Assembly: GCA_015852425.1 (NCBI GenBank)
Contig: JAAAIG010000945.1
Location: 1 to 14,021, forward strand
Length of the DNA stretch: 14,021 nucleotides
Source: Gryganskiella cystojenkinii
Lineage: Eukaryota; Mortierellomycota; Mortierellomycetes; Mortierellales; Mortierellaceae
Direction: 5' to 3'
The notes under the pieces: model-generated
Database searches by the model: none
What the model was told of the DNA's origin: nothing
What the model saw: only the letters and a program-made list of their open reading frames with translations
Made by a program: the position numbers and the translations under genes
Shown: positions 1 to 8,094 of the stretch, in pieces
Layout of the letters: each line of letters starts with the position of its first letter
Numbering within the stretch: position 1 is the stretch's first letter

Positions 1-1856
1 GGTGGCCACCCCTGGGGATTTCGTATGACTGGTGGTAAACTTGCGGATATTTCCCCACGGTCCTGTGGGTTTTGGAGTACTCTGTGCGACAAAGAGACTC
101 GTCCATTGCCGACATTCGGAGCGACGATTTCCGCTTTGTATGTGGGATCCTTGTCTGTTTCCGCCTGGAACAAAGTGTGAGGGGATTGGCCAAATAGATT
201 TGGAGCATGGATTCGCTTACTGACTGAAGGTTGTTCGTGAGAAGGCGCGGTATCATGGAGAGTAGTATTGACATACTGAATGTTGTCGAGATTGTCGATA
301 CTTTCCTTCGCATCGGCTGATGAAACTGGCCTATTGTCTCGACTCTTTGCGGCAGATTTACGACGCTTGTATACAAAGAAACCAACCGCCACTAGAACAA
401 CCACACCGGCGATACCGCCTCCTATGGCGGCCGCTATTGTGCTCTTAGAAGTTGCGGTTGTCCACTTATTGGTCTGCAGGTTATATACAACAGGCGTTCC
501 GAATGAGCTGAGTTGTTTATAGTTCTGGTCGCCTAGCAGACGCGCCGAAAATGGTGAACTATTAGTGAAACCAACAGCACTCTGCAAAGTCATGTTCCAC
601 ATTAGGAAAAAGAGGGGGAAGGAGGGGAGAGAAGAAGTGGTGATTACTGAACATACCTCCCCAGGCCATAAAGTTGTCCCCTGAAATAGTGCAAGCCATG
701 CTTTCTCGATTTAAAGATGGCTCGATGTCGGTACCTTTCGTCCATGACATACCCAGTATATCCAGGATGTAAATACTTCCCAATGTTTGATAAGATGGTG
801 TCAAACCCCCAAACAAGACCAATTTGGTACCGTTATGTGCTAAAATCGTTGTCCATCGTAAAGGATCAGTATTGACTTGTGCATTCCCATAACGATCTTA
901 TAGCACTCAGGCTTTCTTACCTTCAACCATACAAATGCGACCCACATCCCCTGGAGAATTTCCTGTTGTAGTCTATTTTAATGGAAACACCACGTTTTGA
1001 AATAAGCGCCAAGATCCTTAGCATACTGTCAACCCACTGGGTAATGATGCGATGTCTAACTTACTACAAGGCTCCATGTAGATGTCGTTGGTACGAATTC
1101 CCAGAGGTTTGCGTTCGAAATTGTTTCGCCTAAGCCTTCAAGCCCTCCGTACATTAGGATGGAGTTGCGGTATGTGGACCATACAATACCGTACTCTCCA
1201 TAAGCATGTTTTGCAATCTGCGCAGGCATGGGAAGCACTTGACTGTTGCCCGTAGCAGGATCATACTTCATCATGTTCTGGCCGTATGCAGTGAACCCGG
1301 GTGATAGCTCACCGTTGGCTCCTGATGGAATGTATATGAAACCGGAACCTGGGTCCGTTACAGCGTGAAAAGCAAGTAATGATGGGATGTGGCTTGAGGC
1401 GTTCGGTGGCATTGGTGACGGTAAGGACCAAGAACTACTCATGATGTTGTAGACCGAGATTCCAGTGTAATGTCCCCAGACAATCAGACTCTGCTTGTCC
1501 TTGGATACAGTCATTGAGTGACAGGCATCTTTAGGTGCCGTCTGTGTACCTGATCCCAGACTGAGGGCTTTCCATGGTGGATTTGATATATCCCAGTTCG
1601 ATTGGGTAAGATCCAAAGAAAAAAACTGGTTAATACCTATACCATCACCACCTACGGCGCCGCCTTGAATGTATAGCGTCTTTTCATCGATGGTTGCGTA
1701 TGCCATTGCGGAGACCGGAGTTGGGGTCTGAGCTCTTGCAAATATCGAGAGGAGTGACATGAACAGGAATCGAGAAAACGTGTAAGAGCTGCGGTGCTGT
1801 GTTGTGGATCCATACCGGATGGGTTTGGTACAGCAAAGACCGCCGCCACTCATCAT
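1..1856 (-). CDS. Kelch-repeat type I membrane protein, four exons, 3' end outside window
   Basis: Seen: joining 1856-1065, 972-921, 839-657 and 532-1 keeps one open frame of about 519 codons and runs off the window edge. Introns are 1064-973 (GTAAGT...TAG), 920-840 (GTAAGA...TTTTAG) and 656-533 (GTATGT...CTAG, branch-like CACTAAT). From the ATG at 1856, a hydrophobic stretch (about residues 27-39) ends in an ARA|Q signal-peptidase-like site at residue 42. Kelch-type blade signatures follow, such as KTLYIQGG, NSILMYGG, GTKLVLFGG and NFMAWGG, each paired with a later tryptophan (SWSLP, STWSLV, MSWTKG, NKWTT). A transmembrane helix lies at about residues 375-397, followed by KRRK and a polar tail of at least 120 residues. 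Known: kelch blades form beta-propellers that bind proteins or glycans. Inferred: a cell-surface protein with an outer propeller; the ligand is unknown. The start is uncertain because upstream codons are open but lack ATG, and a further 5' exon is possible. Confidence 0.85.
533..656 (-). other. Intron 3 of kelch gene
   Basis: The donor is GTATGT and the acceptor is GCTAG, phase 1. Nearer AGs (582-583 and others) put the next exon in a frame that stops before the membrane helix. Only the 533 acceptor joins NFMAWGG to DQNYKQL and keeps the membrane helix in frame. Confidence 0.8.
840..920 (-). other. Intron 2 of kelch gene
   Basis: The donor is GTAAGA, a branch-like TACTGAT lies inside and the acceptor is TTTTAG, phase 1. 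Splicing joins the kelch text ICMVE to AHNGTKLVLFGG. A nearer AG at 876-877 is also in phase but gives a less family-like join and a 45-nt intron. Confidence 0.8.
973..1064 (-). other. Intron 1 of kelch gene
   Basis: The donor GTAAGT follows the codon GTA (WSLV) and the acceptor AAAATAG precedes ACT, phase 0. Without splicing, the frame stops three codons after the donor. Confidence 0.85.
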
Positions 1857-2938
1857 AGACGGATAGGAAAGACAAAAGTGAAGGAGATAAAGATTGCGTA
1901 AAGAGAAAGCAAGAAGAGAACAAGACTTCCTGCACAGAACCTGCTGGAGCAAATAAAAAAACGCCCTCGGGCCATGAAATATCTCTCAATTTTTCATTTG
2001 AACCTTACTTTTTACTTTGCCACAAAGAGAGTCTAAAACGGTGTGCGGCGACGCGAGAGCTGTCAACTGTCACTTTGGATAGACTACCAACCCTCTGAGC
2101 CAACTGAAAACGTTATGGCGTGTGCTCTTGAATCATGGTGGCACAAAGAAAATTTCAAGGGCACCGAAGAAAGACATTCAAGGAGCGTGTGAGGTCCTGA
2201 GATGGCGATGGCTGACAAGGAGGGGAGAGATGACCAATCAAGTTTGTGAGAGCCAATTTAATCCGGCACTGTGACCAGCAGGAAATCGGCATCATTTTTT
2301 CAGGATAACATACAGCAAATCGAGGAAAGAAAATTATGTATGGGGGAAGAGATAAGAACAGAAGACACAGCCTTCGTCACCATTGTTGACATCACGTCGA
2401 CGTTGTCGGTTACTCCACCACCACCTCACCTTTTTCATTCGCCTGCTTTTGGTAACACTCGAGACGACGATTGTAACAGGTTTTATTCGTTGTTCATTTA
2501 CACTTTGAATTGACATTGTCATTGTGGATCGTCTCGAGTGTTCATCACTCTTGTCGGTCTACTTTATTATTGTCTGTGCACCCTCCTCTCCCTTCTACCT
2601 TTTCCCCATAAGTCGACTTGACCAACATTTGTCCTCTTGATGCAGGCTGTTGACTGGGAGGTTTGTCGGGGCTGTAAGGGTCACAGGGAACAAACGCGAA
2701 AAGCGATGAAAGGAAGGACAGAAGGAGGAATCCATGAATGAAAACATAGTCAATAAAAAAGCAGGCGAGTTGGCGAGAAAAAAGGACAGCGAGGATGTGA
2801 GAGCAGAAAATTATTGAACCCTGAATTTTTCCTCTGCCGTCGCGTTCCCGCGGTTCGCGTGATTTCCGTTTCATTATTCAGTGCACCAATCCTCCCACAA
2901 CTTCCTTTACCATTTTTTCATATAGAGTTCCCTCACTA
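1857..2938. promoter_or_regulatory. Kelch gene 5' region and gene-poor intergenic stretch
   Basis: The roughly 75 bases before the kelch ATG are pyrimidine-rich on the minus strand, as in many fungal 5' leaders. A CCAAT motif lies near 2232-2236 (+). The region 2570-2860 is purine-rich on the plus strand. A 109-codon minus-strand frame (2874-2545) encodes a basic start and one hydrophobic stretch, but its composition simply follows the CT-rich strand, so I do not call it a gene. No family is recognised here. Confidence 0.4.
2454..2542. repeat. 14-bp perfect inverted repeat with 61-bp spacer
   Basis: AACACTCGAGACGA at 2454-2467 is the exact reverse complement of 2529-2542. It could form a hairpin, or be the ends of a tiny non-autonomous element. 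No target-site duplication is visible at the outer edges. Confidence 0.7.
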
Positions 2939-3245
2939 GACGATTACTCTCTCACGCGCGCGCGGCGATACTCCTTTGCAAGCGGGACCATGATCACTCG
3001 GTGACCTGTTTGCTGAACACGTTGAAACAGTTTCTCCTCTGGGATGTAGCGAGAAGTCCGGACGTGACGAGCCCAATGTTTCCCTCAATCCCATGTTCCG
3101 TGTCTGCGTCTGACAATCATCGCTAGAGGGCAACTTGCGGCTTACGGTCTTGACGTGCAGTTGCGGGGGAAAAGATAGGCACCAAACAGAGGAGGGAAGA
3201 GACTCAGATGACGAATACTAAGAGCGACCGCGAGTGTGCAGTTAC

Positions 3246-3302
3246 CTTCGAAGTTGGACACTTTCCATCCTCATGAACCTCGATGAGCTGGAACTCTTTC
3301 AT
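3246..3302 (-). pseudogene. Chromodomain-like first-exon remnant, copy 1
   Basis: Seen: ATG at 3302 opens MKEFQLIEVHEDGKCPTSK, followed directly by a GTAACT donor (3245-3240). It aligns with 9823-9767 of the second duplicated block. The segment resembles the first beta-strand of a chromodomain (pattern F/Y-x-V-E-x-I-L-x-x-x-x-x-G-K). The matching second exon of copy 2 (GYDDPEWQP...) has no recognisable counterpart here; sequence beyond about 3098 diverges. Inferred: a truncated relic of a two-exon chromodomain gene that lost its second exon. Alternatively this could be the end of a retroelement integrase or an unrelated short gene. Confidence 0.4.
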
Positions 3303-3365
3303 CGAATCGGTGCGCTGCTCAAGGGCGTACAGTATTAGGATCGAAAGGAGATTTGTTTTCATTAA

Positions 3366-3409
3366 CATACCGCGAAGCAATCTGTATTCATTCGCATACC
3401 ACGAAGCAA
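3366..3409. repeat. 29-bp-period direct repeat in the 3' flank of copy 1
   Basis: CATACCGCGAAGCAA at 3366-3380 recurs as CATACCACGAAGCAA at 3395-3409 with one mismatch. The copy-2 flank has only one degenerate equivalent near 9890-9905, so this looks like a local tandem duplication after the segmental duplication, or a loss in copy 2. Confidence 0.6.
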
Positions 3410-3681
3410 ACCAGACCTGGAATGTCACAGCCAGGTATGAGCGGACAGGCTGCAGTTATAACGAGACCTGTAGACGAAGAGAATTTGGCGTTCAGTCTGG
3501 CCTCCTTTTTTTCGAGCTCAAGAGAACAGAGACACAAAAGAAGACGAAGAGTAAAGCTACATGGCATCAAAGTGTTTTGTAAATCCAATAGAATGTCTCC
3601 TCGAGGCATATCTATTTAATCTGCAGTAAATACAGTACAATTGTGATGGGAAAAAAAGAAAACTACGCTATTCTGCCATAT

Positions 3682-5583
3682 TCAGTCCGCCCAGTCACAG
3701 AACGGAAGAGGTACGTATCCTTTCAAAACATCTCTAGCCTCTCTTGTTAGTCGGAGATTGGACAACTCCTCAAGATCCAGCCAGTTCTCGACCGCCCATC
3801 GAGCCTCCATCTCAGTCCAGACACAGGTCTTGCAATTTGTTTTTTCGTTCCAGGTATGACTTCTCGGTGCTTCTAGGCGTCTCAATCCTCGGAGGGTCTT
3901 CAGTCGGTCTAAACCCAAGGCCAGGGTCAACGACAAGCTCGTGTGGCATCCCATATCGAAAGGAGCACGCGGTGTTGGTGCATTAAATGACTCTGCATTA
4001 TCAATGACACTGTCGTTTTCCACTTCCGGTTTCTCCTCGTCCTCATCCTCCTCGTCAAGCTGGGATTCAGCAATATACTTGTTCAGCATTAGGACTCTCA
4101 GTCTCGACAGTCTAGAAACTTGATCCAGAAACAGGTTCTGGTCTTGGAGGTCCCCATCGCCCTTCCGACAACCTCTTTGGGTCCCACTTAGTACAAAACT
4201 CAGGGACAGCTCTTGCAGGCCCAGACAGACCCAGGACCGTCGATCGCGTTCTAAATTCGACTTTTTGAGATACTCCGCTCTAAAGATCTCGAGGCTGGTG
4301 ACTGAACAGAGAATGTCCTGAACTTGGGACCCTTTCAAGAGGGTACAGAAATCGAGATCCAGGACAGTGATCGTGGACAAGTATCCGGGATATCGATCTT
4401 TGATGACGTTCCAGGAATCCTTGTCAAAGTTTGTCGAGTTCAGGGAAAGTTCCTTGAGTCCACACTGGAGAGCGTCGAGTACGATATCGAGATCTTGGAT
4501 CCTGAATTTACTCTGCCCCAGACTAAGGGATTCCAATGGTCGTCGCTGCTGCTGCTGCTGCTGCTGCTGTTGTTGTTGTTGTTGTTGTTGTTTTAGTCCT
4601 TGATGGAATCGGCCGGATTGTATCGCACGGGCTAACTGAGCCATGGGTCCCTCTTCGACGACTTCTTTAATATCTTGGGCATCGTGGTTGTAAGCGGAAT
4701 ACCTAGTGACCCATTCCAGACGAGCGAGGCTGAGGCTCTTGAGGATCATCAAAAGTTGAAATCGGATCTGGTCAAAATTGGAACAGTTGCCTGTGTACAT
4801 GGTCAGGCATTGAAGTTTTGTCAGGGGCGCTTGCTCCAGCTTGAGGATGATGTTGTCAAAGTTCCAGGGATGCTCTGATCCTGGATAACTGAACGGAAAA
4901 CAATACAGGGAGAGGGACAGGAGACGGGACCAGAGGGTATCGTACTGATCCATAAAGGCACTGGGTTGCTCTCGAAGTTGCCAGTTGTTGATCGAAAGAT
5001 GAGTCAACAGCGGGAATCCATGGGCCAAGACTTGCAACAGCTCGATCGACTGGACAAAGATAAGAGTCAAGTCCTTGATCGTAGGATGGTGTCGTTTTAA
5101 AAACGAGATGAGAGGCGGGTCCTCGCTGATCCAGTCGTAATGGGTTTCGATTTTAACTACGGAAACGTTTGGAAAGTGAAGTATGTTGTCATCGTCTTGG
5201 TCTGTGCCACAGAACTTGTCGAAAGCTTTGGGACAGATCTCAAGGCGGTGGACAAGCGAGGCGCGCTCTCGAAGATTTGAAAGAGAAGGGATTGAGACGA
5301 GGGGTTTTGTTCCGATAGTTCCACGGCGCCGAATTCCATTGAAATGATTGACGGAGCGCCATAGAAGGGGATACAACGTCGTATGCCACTCCCTCGAGAC
5401 GCAGAGAGCGTTTTTGAGGGAACGGGTGCTGAGGAATGAGCCAATGTGAAACAAGATTTCCGTGATGGTAACGGGGGATGGGTTGAGGATGGAGGGGGAT
5501 GTAACATCCCGAGGAGAGGACGATGCTGTAGACATGACTGGTGTGGACTGTTGGTGGTGGGTCGATAAAATGCTAACATGCAT
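3682..5583 (-). CDS. F-box protein with leucine-rich C-terminal region and polyQ tract (copy 1)
   Basis: Seen: an intronless 633-codon frame. An F-box-like segment at about residues 37-78 starts PVTITEILFHIGSFLSTRSL and includes CVSREWHTTLYPLLWR. Degenerate leucine-rich repeats follow (LTHLSI, LKELSLN, ITVLDLDFC, LQELSLSF, LRVLMLNK). Fifteen glutamines occupy residues 332-346 and an acidic stretch about 505-525. The last 50 residues begin with a CxxCVWTExEARWAVENW motif shared with copy 2. Known: F-box proteins bind SKP1 and recruit substrates to SCF ubiquitin ligases, with LRRs usually reading the substrate. Inferred: a lineage-specific SCF adaptor; the substrate is unknown. The start at 5583 matches the conserved STHH region of copy 2, though a later ATG (residue 17) is possible. 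It is the only uninterrupted F-box gene here. Confidence 0.88.
   Translation of the reverse strand: MHVSILSTHHQQSTPVMSTASSSPRDVTSPSILNPSPVTITEILFHIGSFLSTRSLKNALCVSREWHTTLYPLLWRSVNHFNGIRRRGTIGTKPLVSIPSLSNLRERASLVHRLEICPKAFDKFCGTDQDDDNILHFPNVSVVKIETHYDWISEDPPLISFLKRHHPTIKDLTLIFVQSIELLQVLAHGFPLLTHLSINNWQLREQPSAFMDQYDTLWSRLLSLSLYCFPFSYPGSEHPWNFDNIILKLEQAPLTKLQCLTMYTGNCSNFDQIRFQLLMILKSLSLARLEWVTRYSAYNHDAQDIKEVVEEGPMAQLARAIQSGRFHQGLKQQQQQQQQQQQQQQQRRPLESLSLGQSKFRIQDLDIVLDALQCGLKELSLNSTNFDKDSWNVIKDRYPGYLSTITVLDLDFCTLLKGSQVQDILCSVTSLEIFRAEYLKKSNLERDRRSWVCLGLQELSLSFVLSGTQRGCRKGDGDLQDQNLFLDQVSRLSRLRVLMLNKYIAESQLDEEDEDEEKPEVENDSVIDNAESFNAPTPRAPFDMGCHTSLSLTLALGLDRLKTLRGLRRLEAPRSHTWNEKTNCKTCVWTEMEARWAVENWLDLEELSNLRLTREARDVLKGYVPLPFCDWAD
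4546..4590 (-). repeat. CAA/CAG trinucleotide repeat encoding 15 glutamines
   Basis: On the coding strand it reads (CAA)7 followed by (CAG)8. The aligned place in copy 2 encodes only two glutamines (GRQQLLESL, near 10957). The expansion is therefore specific to copy 1 or was lost in copy 2. Confidence 0.97.
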
Positions 5584-6096
5584 GTGTCGTGGCCATGTAT
5601 TCTCATGTCATGGTAAAACCGTCCTCAGGAGCAAAGCCCAAAAAACCCTCTTGAGAATGGGACACGTTGCGAAAAATAATCACGTGATTTCTCATTCCGT
5701 CAGAGACCCGGCTTTTTTCAACTTTTTTTTTTCTTCTTTTTTTTGTTGCGTGGCAACAGCCATGACATAGAAAAGTTTATTCGAGATCTTTCTTATTTTT
5801 CTATCTCAAACTCGGCATAAAACCATGTAAAATCGCGAGTCGTACCTGATATGCTTTTCGACTGATAGAATATGAGACTTATGCCGATGTTGGATGCTGA
5901 ATCTAGATTCGTTTTGTCTACAAGCGTTGGATGTATCCTTGTTGCCAGCCGGAGGAACTCCGAAACCTCCATCTAAGAGGGGAAGGTTCCTTTCTCCGAT
6001 TCTTGTTGTTGCGCAATTCAATAAGATAATATATTTCGGTCGGTAGACCATTCACCAATGTCACAATTGTATATAGATATGGACATTATGCTACTT
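5584..6096. promoter_or_regulatory. Intergenic region: F-box copy 1 promoter and amine oxidase 3' flank
   Basis: It holds a palindromic TCACGTGA (5680-5687, about 97 bases before the F-box ATG) and a T-rich run at 5723-5744 (A-rich on the coding strand) of the kind that often keeps fungal promoters open. The part next to 6097 should contain the oxidase 3' UTR; no clear polyadenylation signal is visible. I see no gene. Confidence 0.5.
5678..5689. promoter_or_regulatory. AATCACGTGATT palindrome (CACGTG E-box)
   Basis: A 12-bp perfect palindrome centred on CACGTG. Established: TCACGTG cores are bound by fungal bHLH factors of the Cbf1/Pho4/USF class. Its position, about 100 bases upstream of the F-box ATG, fits a promoter element. 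Binding is not shown. Confidence 0.5.
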
Positions 6097-8094
6097 TTAC
6101 TCATAAAAGTATATTCCAGACCGAATGAGGTTGACCGGCGCTTTGTCAGGATGGTACAATGTACCGCGTTGCATAACCATAGCAGAAAAGCAGTTGTACG
6201 CACTCTCCAACGCCCCCTCGACCCACGGATTCCCATGCGAGTAGCTATCACCGATCAAGTAAGGCCCTTGTTTCTTCTCAAAATCATAAAACAGTGCTGC
6301 ACAATGCCGATCCTGACCCGGTTCTGCAAAGGCAAAGGCACCGAGAGCATAAGGATCCTCTTGCCAATGTGTTAACACAATGTCTCCAACAGGCTGTAGT
6401 ATTTGCGCCCACTGAGGGTACGGAGACGTAGCCGCAGCTTGCTCTACGAGGCTCTTCAGCCGGTGAAACAGCTTTTTGGGATCCCTCTCACTCTGCAGGC
6501 GCCGAGAGTCTTCCTCCCAGGCATAGGCGAGCATGACAACAATTGTTTTAGGGTCGCCATAGTCGAAGCAGTAGGCTTGCGGTAGATCGCCGTCTGTTAT
6601 CAAGGTCCGAGGGAATGTAGGATCATTAAAAAGGGGAGACCGCGGTACCTGAAAGGTGATCTTGGTCGAGAGAGTCATGTGCATATTCTTGATGGCTTCG
6701 CAGGTGGCATCTGGGAACAGCTGATCTGATCCTTTGCGTCCCAGATCCAGATTCCTGTTGGCAACGTTGACGGTGAGATTAATAAATAGCTCGTCGAATT
6801 CGAGTTCCGAGGGTCCCTGCGAGGACTCTGCCTGAACAACAAAGACCGTCCTCCCATCGGACGCTGTGCGTTTGGTCACACTTGTTGCTTTGGTGCTTAG
6901 AAGAGATTTGAGACCCTGCTTGGTCGCCGATTCCCAGATGCTCTGCCATAGAGACCGAATACCCATCGCCTGGGGTTTGCCGTCGACATATCCAGCAAAG
7001 GACGCCAGATCGGTCTCGCAGCTGTTAGGCACGTACCGAAGCACAGTAAGGAAGCACACATTGTAGAACGCACCAAAGCCTCCCGAGCCGATACCCAGCT
7101 TACCAAAGCGGTTGAAGTCGTCTTTGGTCCAATACTTGCCCGCAGGTGGGGTCATGTTGGTCAATCCAAAGATTTTTTGCATCCCCTCGCGGAAGGTATC
7201 ATGCTGAAACTCGGTGATGTAGGCTTGCCAAATGCTGACTGCTTTCATGCGAACCTCTACTTGAGGTGACTCCAACCAGACCACAACTTTGGCACAGGAC
7301 TCGAAGGACCTGCCATTGATCTGACATCCTCCCTCGATGAAGGTATCCCAACCAGCCTTGACGTTTTCGAACCCTGGCAAGTTGGTCTCAGCATTCATCC
7401 ATAAATGACATTCGCCTCCGTACGATACCAGAGTGGGCACGGTACCAGGGTTTGGAAACCGCTCAATGAACGCAAAACCGAATGCCTTGGCCAGGACGAA
7501 CAGGGCGCTCGCCGAGGGTGGGAAGCGCATGCAACCTTGCTCAGCCACATTCTTGTCACTTAGCTCGACCGATCGGGCACGACCGCCTACCTCATGGCGC
7601 GCTTCGATCAGAGTCACTTGAGCGCCAGCCTTGACGGCTTCAAAGGCTGTGGTAACCCCGGCGGGCCCGCCACCAATGACGCCGACACGCAGGCCCGCAG
7701 GGAGCTTGCCCAGAGGTCTGTGGGGCCCACCACAGGCGTCGACCCACTCGATCCGCCGGTGCTGTGGGGTCTCGATGTACGCCTGTGGACGCATCTCGAT
7801 GAGCCGGTTTTCGCCGTACAGAGGAGTGAACTCACTGCGGGCTTCGAAAGCTCTCTTCCAGCGCAAGAGGGGACGGAGCAATGTCAGACGCGACTTGCGG
7901 GCATGGATTCTCAAACGTTGAATAATTGTCGAATCGAGTAATTTCTTAAATAGGAATAGTGCAGAAAAAAAAGTTGAAAAGAATAAAAGTCGAACATTTG
8001 AGGAACCCTGGTCGTGGGAGGTAGACTGCATTGCTGGACTGTGCGGGGTACCGACTTTATGTTTCTTGCGTCGATATTGAACATGACGCTGCAT
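6097..8094 (-). CDS. FAD-dependent amine oxidase, tryptophan/phenylalanine 2-monooxygenase-like, membrane-anchored
   Basis: Seen: an intronless frame of 665 codons. The dinucleotide-binding motif VGVIGGGPAGVTTA (G141-G146) is followed by the ribose-binding acidic residue E164 in TLIEARHEVGGRARS and by QGCMRFPPSASALF near 187. The C-terminal FAD motif is YLIGDSYSHGNPWVEGAL (about 612-629). A hydrophobic stretch at residues 35-50 flanked by basic residues suggests an N-terminal membrane anchor, on an extension of about 130 residues. Known: this fold (Amino_oxidase family) oxidises amines or amino acids; the 2-monooxygenase subgroup makes amides such as indole-3-acetamide, while L-amino acid oxidases make keto acids, ammonia and H2O2. 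Inferred: an L-amino acid oxidase or 2-monooxygenase; the substrate is not decidable here. The ATG at 8094 has an A-rich preceding context; M22 is an alternative start. Lack of introns and resemblance to bacterial enzymes make horizontal origin possible but unproven. Confidence 0.85.
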   Translation of the reverse strand: MQRHVQYRRKKHKVGTPHSPAMQSTSHDQGSSNVRLLFFSTFFSALFLFKKLLDSTIIQRLRIHARKSRLTLLRPLLRWKRAFEARSEFTPLYGENRLIEMRPQAYIETPQHRRIEWVDACGGPHRPLGKLPAGLRVGVIGGGPAGVTTAFEAVKAGAQVTLIEARHEVGGRARSVELSDKNVAEQGCMRFPPSASALFVLAKAFGFAFIERFPNPGTVPTLVSYGGECHLWMNAETNLPGFENVKAGWDTFIEGGCQINGRSFESCAKVVVWLESPQVEVRMKAVSIWQAYITEFQHDTFREGMQKIFGLTNMTPPAGKYWTKDDFNRFGKLGIGSGGFGAFYNVCFLTVLRYVPNSCETDLASFAGYVDGKPQAMGIRSLWQSIWESATKQGLKSLLSTKATSVTKRTASDGRTVFVVQAESSQGPSELEFDELFINLTVNVANRNLDLGRKGSDQLFPDATCEAIKNMHMTLSTKITFQVPRSPLFNDPTFPRTLITDGDLPQAYCFDYGDPKTIVVMLAYAWEEDSRRLQSERDPKKLFHRLKSLVEQAAATSPYPQWAQILQPVGDIVLTHWQEDPYALGAFAFAEPGQDRHCAALFYDFEKKQGPYLIGDSYSHGNPWVEGALESAYNCFSAMVMQRGTLYHPDKAPVNLIRSGIYFYE

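Larger units (their letters stand above)
3098..5566 (-). repeat. Segmental duplication, copy 1 (F-box gene plus 3' flank)
   Basis: This block is homologous, in the same orientation, to about 9620-11917. It covers nearly the whole F-box gene and roughly 580 bases of 3' flank. One hand-compared stretch matches at 55 of 58 bases (4267-4324 against 10684-10741). The 3' flank is less conserved and has gaps. The outer limits are by eye: the left limit is where similarity fades next to a TGTCTGCGTCTGACA-like stretch, and the right limit lies near the codons for STHH. Confidence 0.85.

Noticed and set aside
582..656. Shorter kelch intron ending at the TTTGCAG acceptor (75 bases)
   Set aside because: It looks like a good acceptor but leaves the following exon in a frame that stops before the membrane helix; the acceptor ending at 533 keeps phase.
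2545..2874. 109-codon minus-strand frame with a hydrophobic stretch
   Set aside because: Its composition follows the CT-rich strand, it has no recognisable domain, and nothing supports a promoter or splice structure.
2939..3133. 65-codon minus-strand frame reading PSSDDCQTQTRN
   Set aside because: The shared PSSDDCQT segment in both blocks falls inside what is best read as the intron of the chromodomain-like gene; the remainder does not match copy 2.
4324..4603. Plus-strand frames rich in leucine or cysteine over 4546-4590
   Set aside because: They are reverse-strand readings of the polyQ repeat in the F-box gene.
5806..6051. 81-codon minus-strand frame between F-box copy 1 and the oxidase
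   Set aside because: It lies where the oxidase 3' UTR should be, with no domain or family-like text.
7594..7941. Plus-strand frames inside the amine oxidase
   Set aside because: Shadows of the GC-richer coding sequence; the minus-strand frame carries clear FAD motifs.
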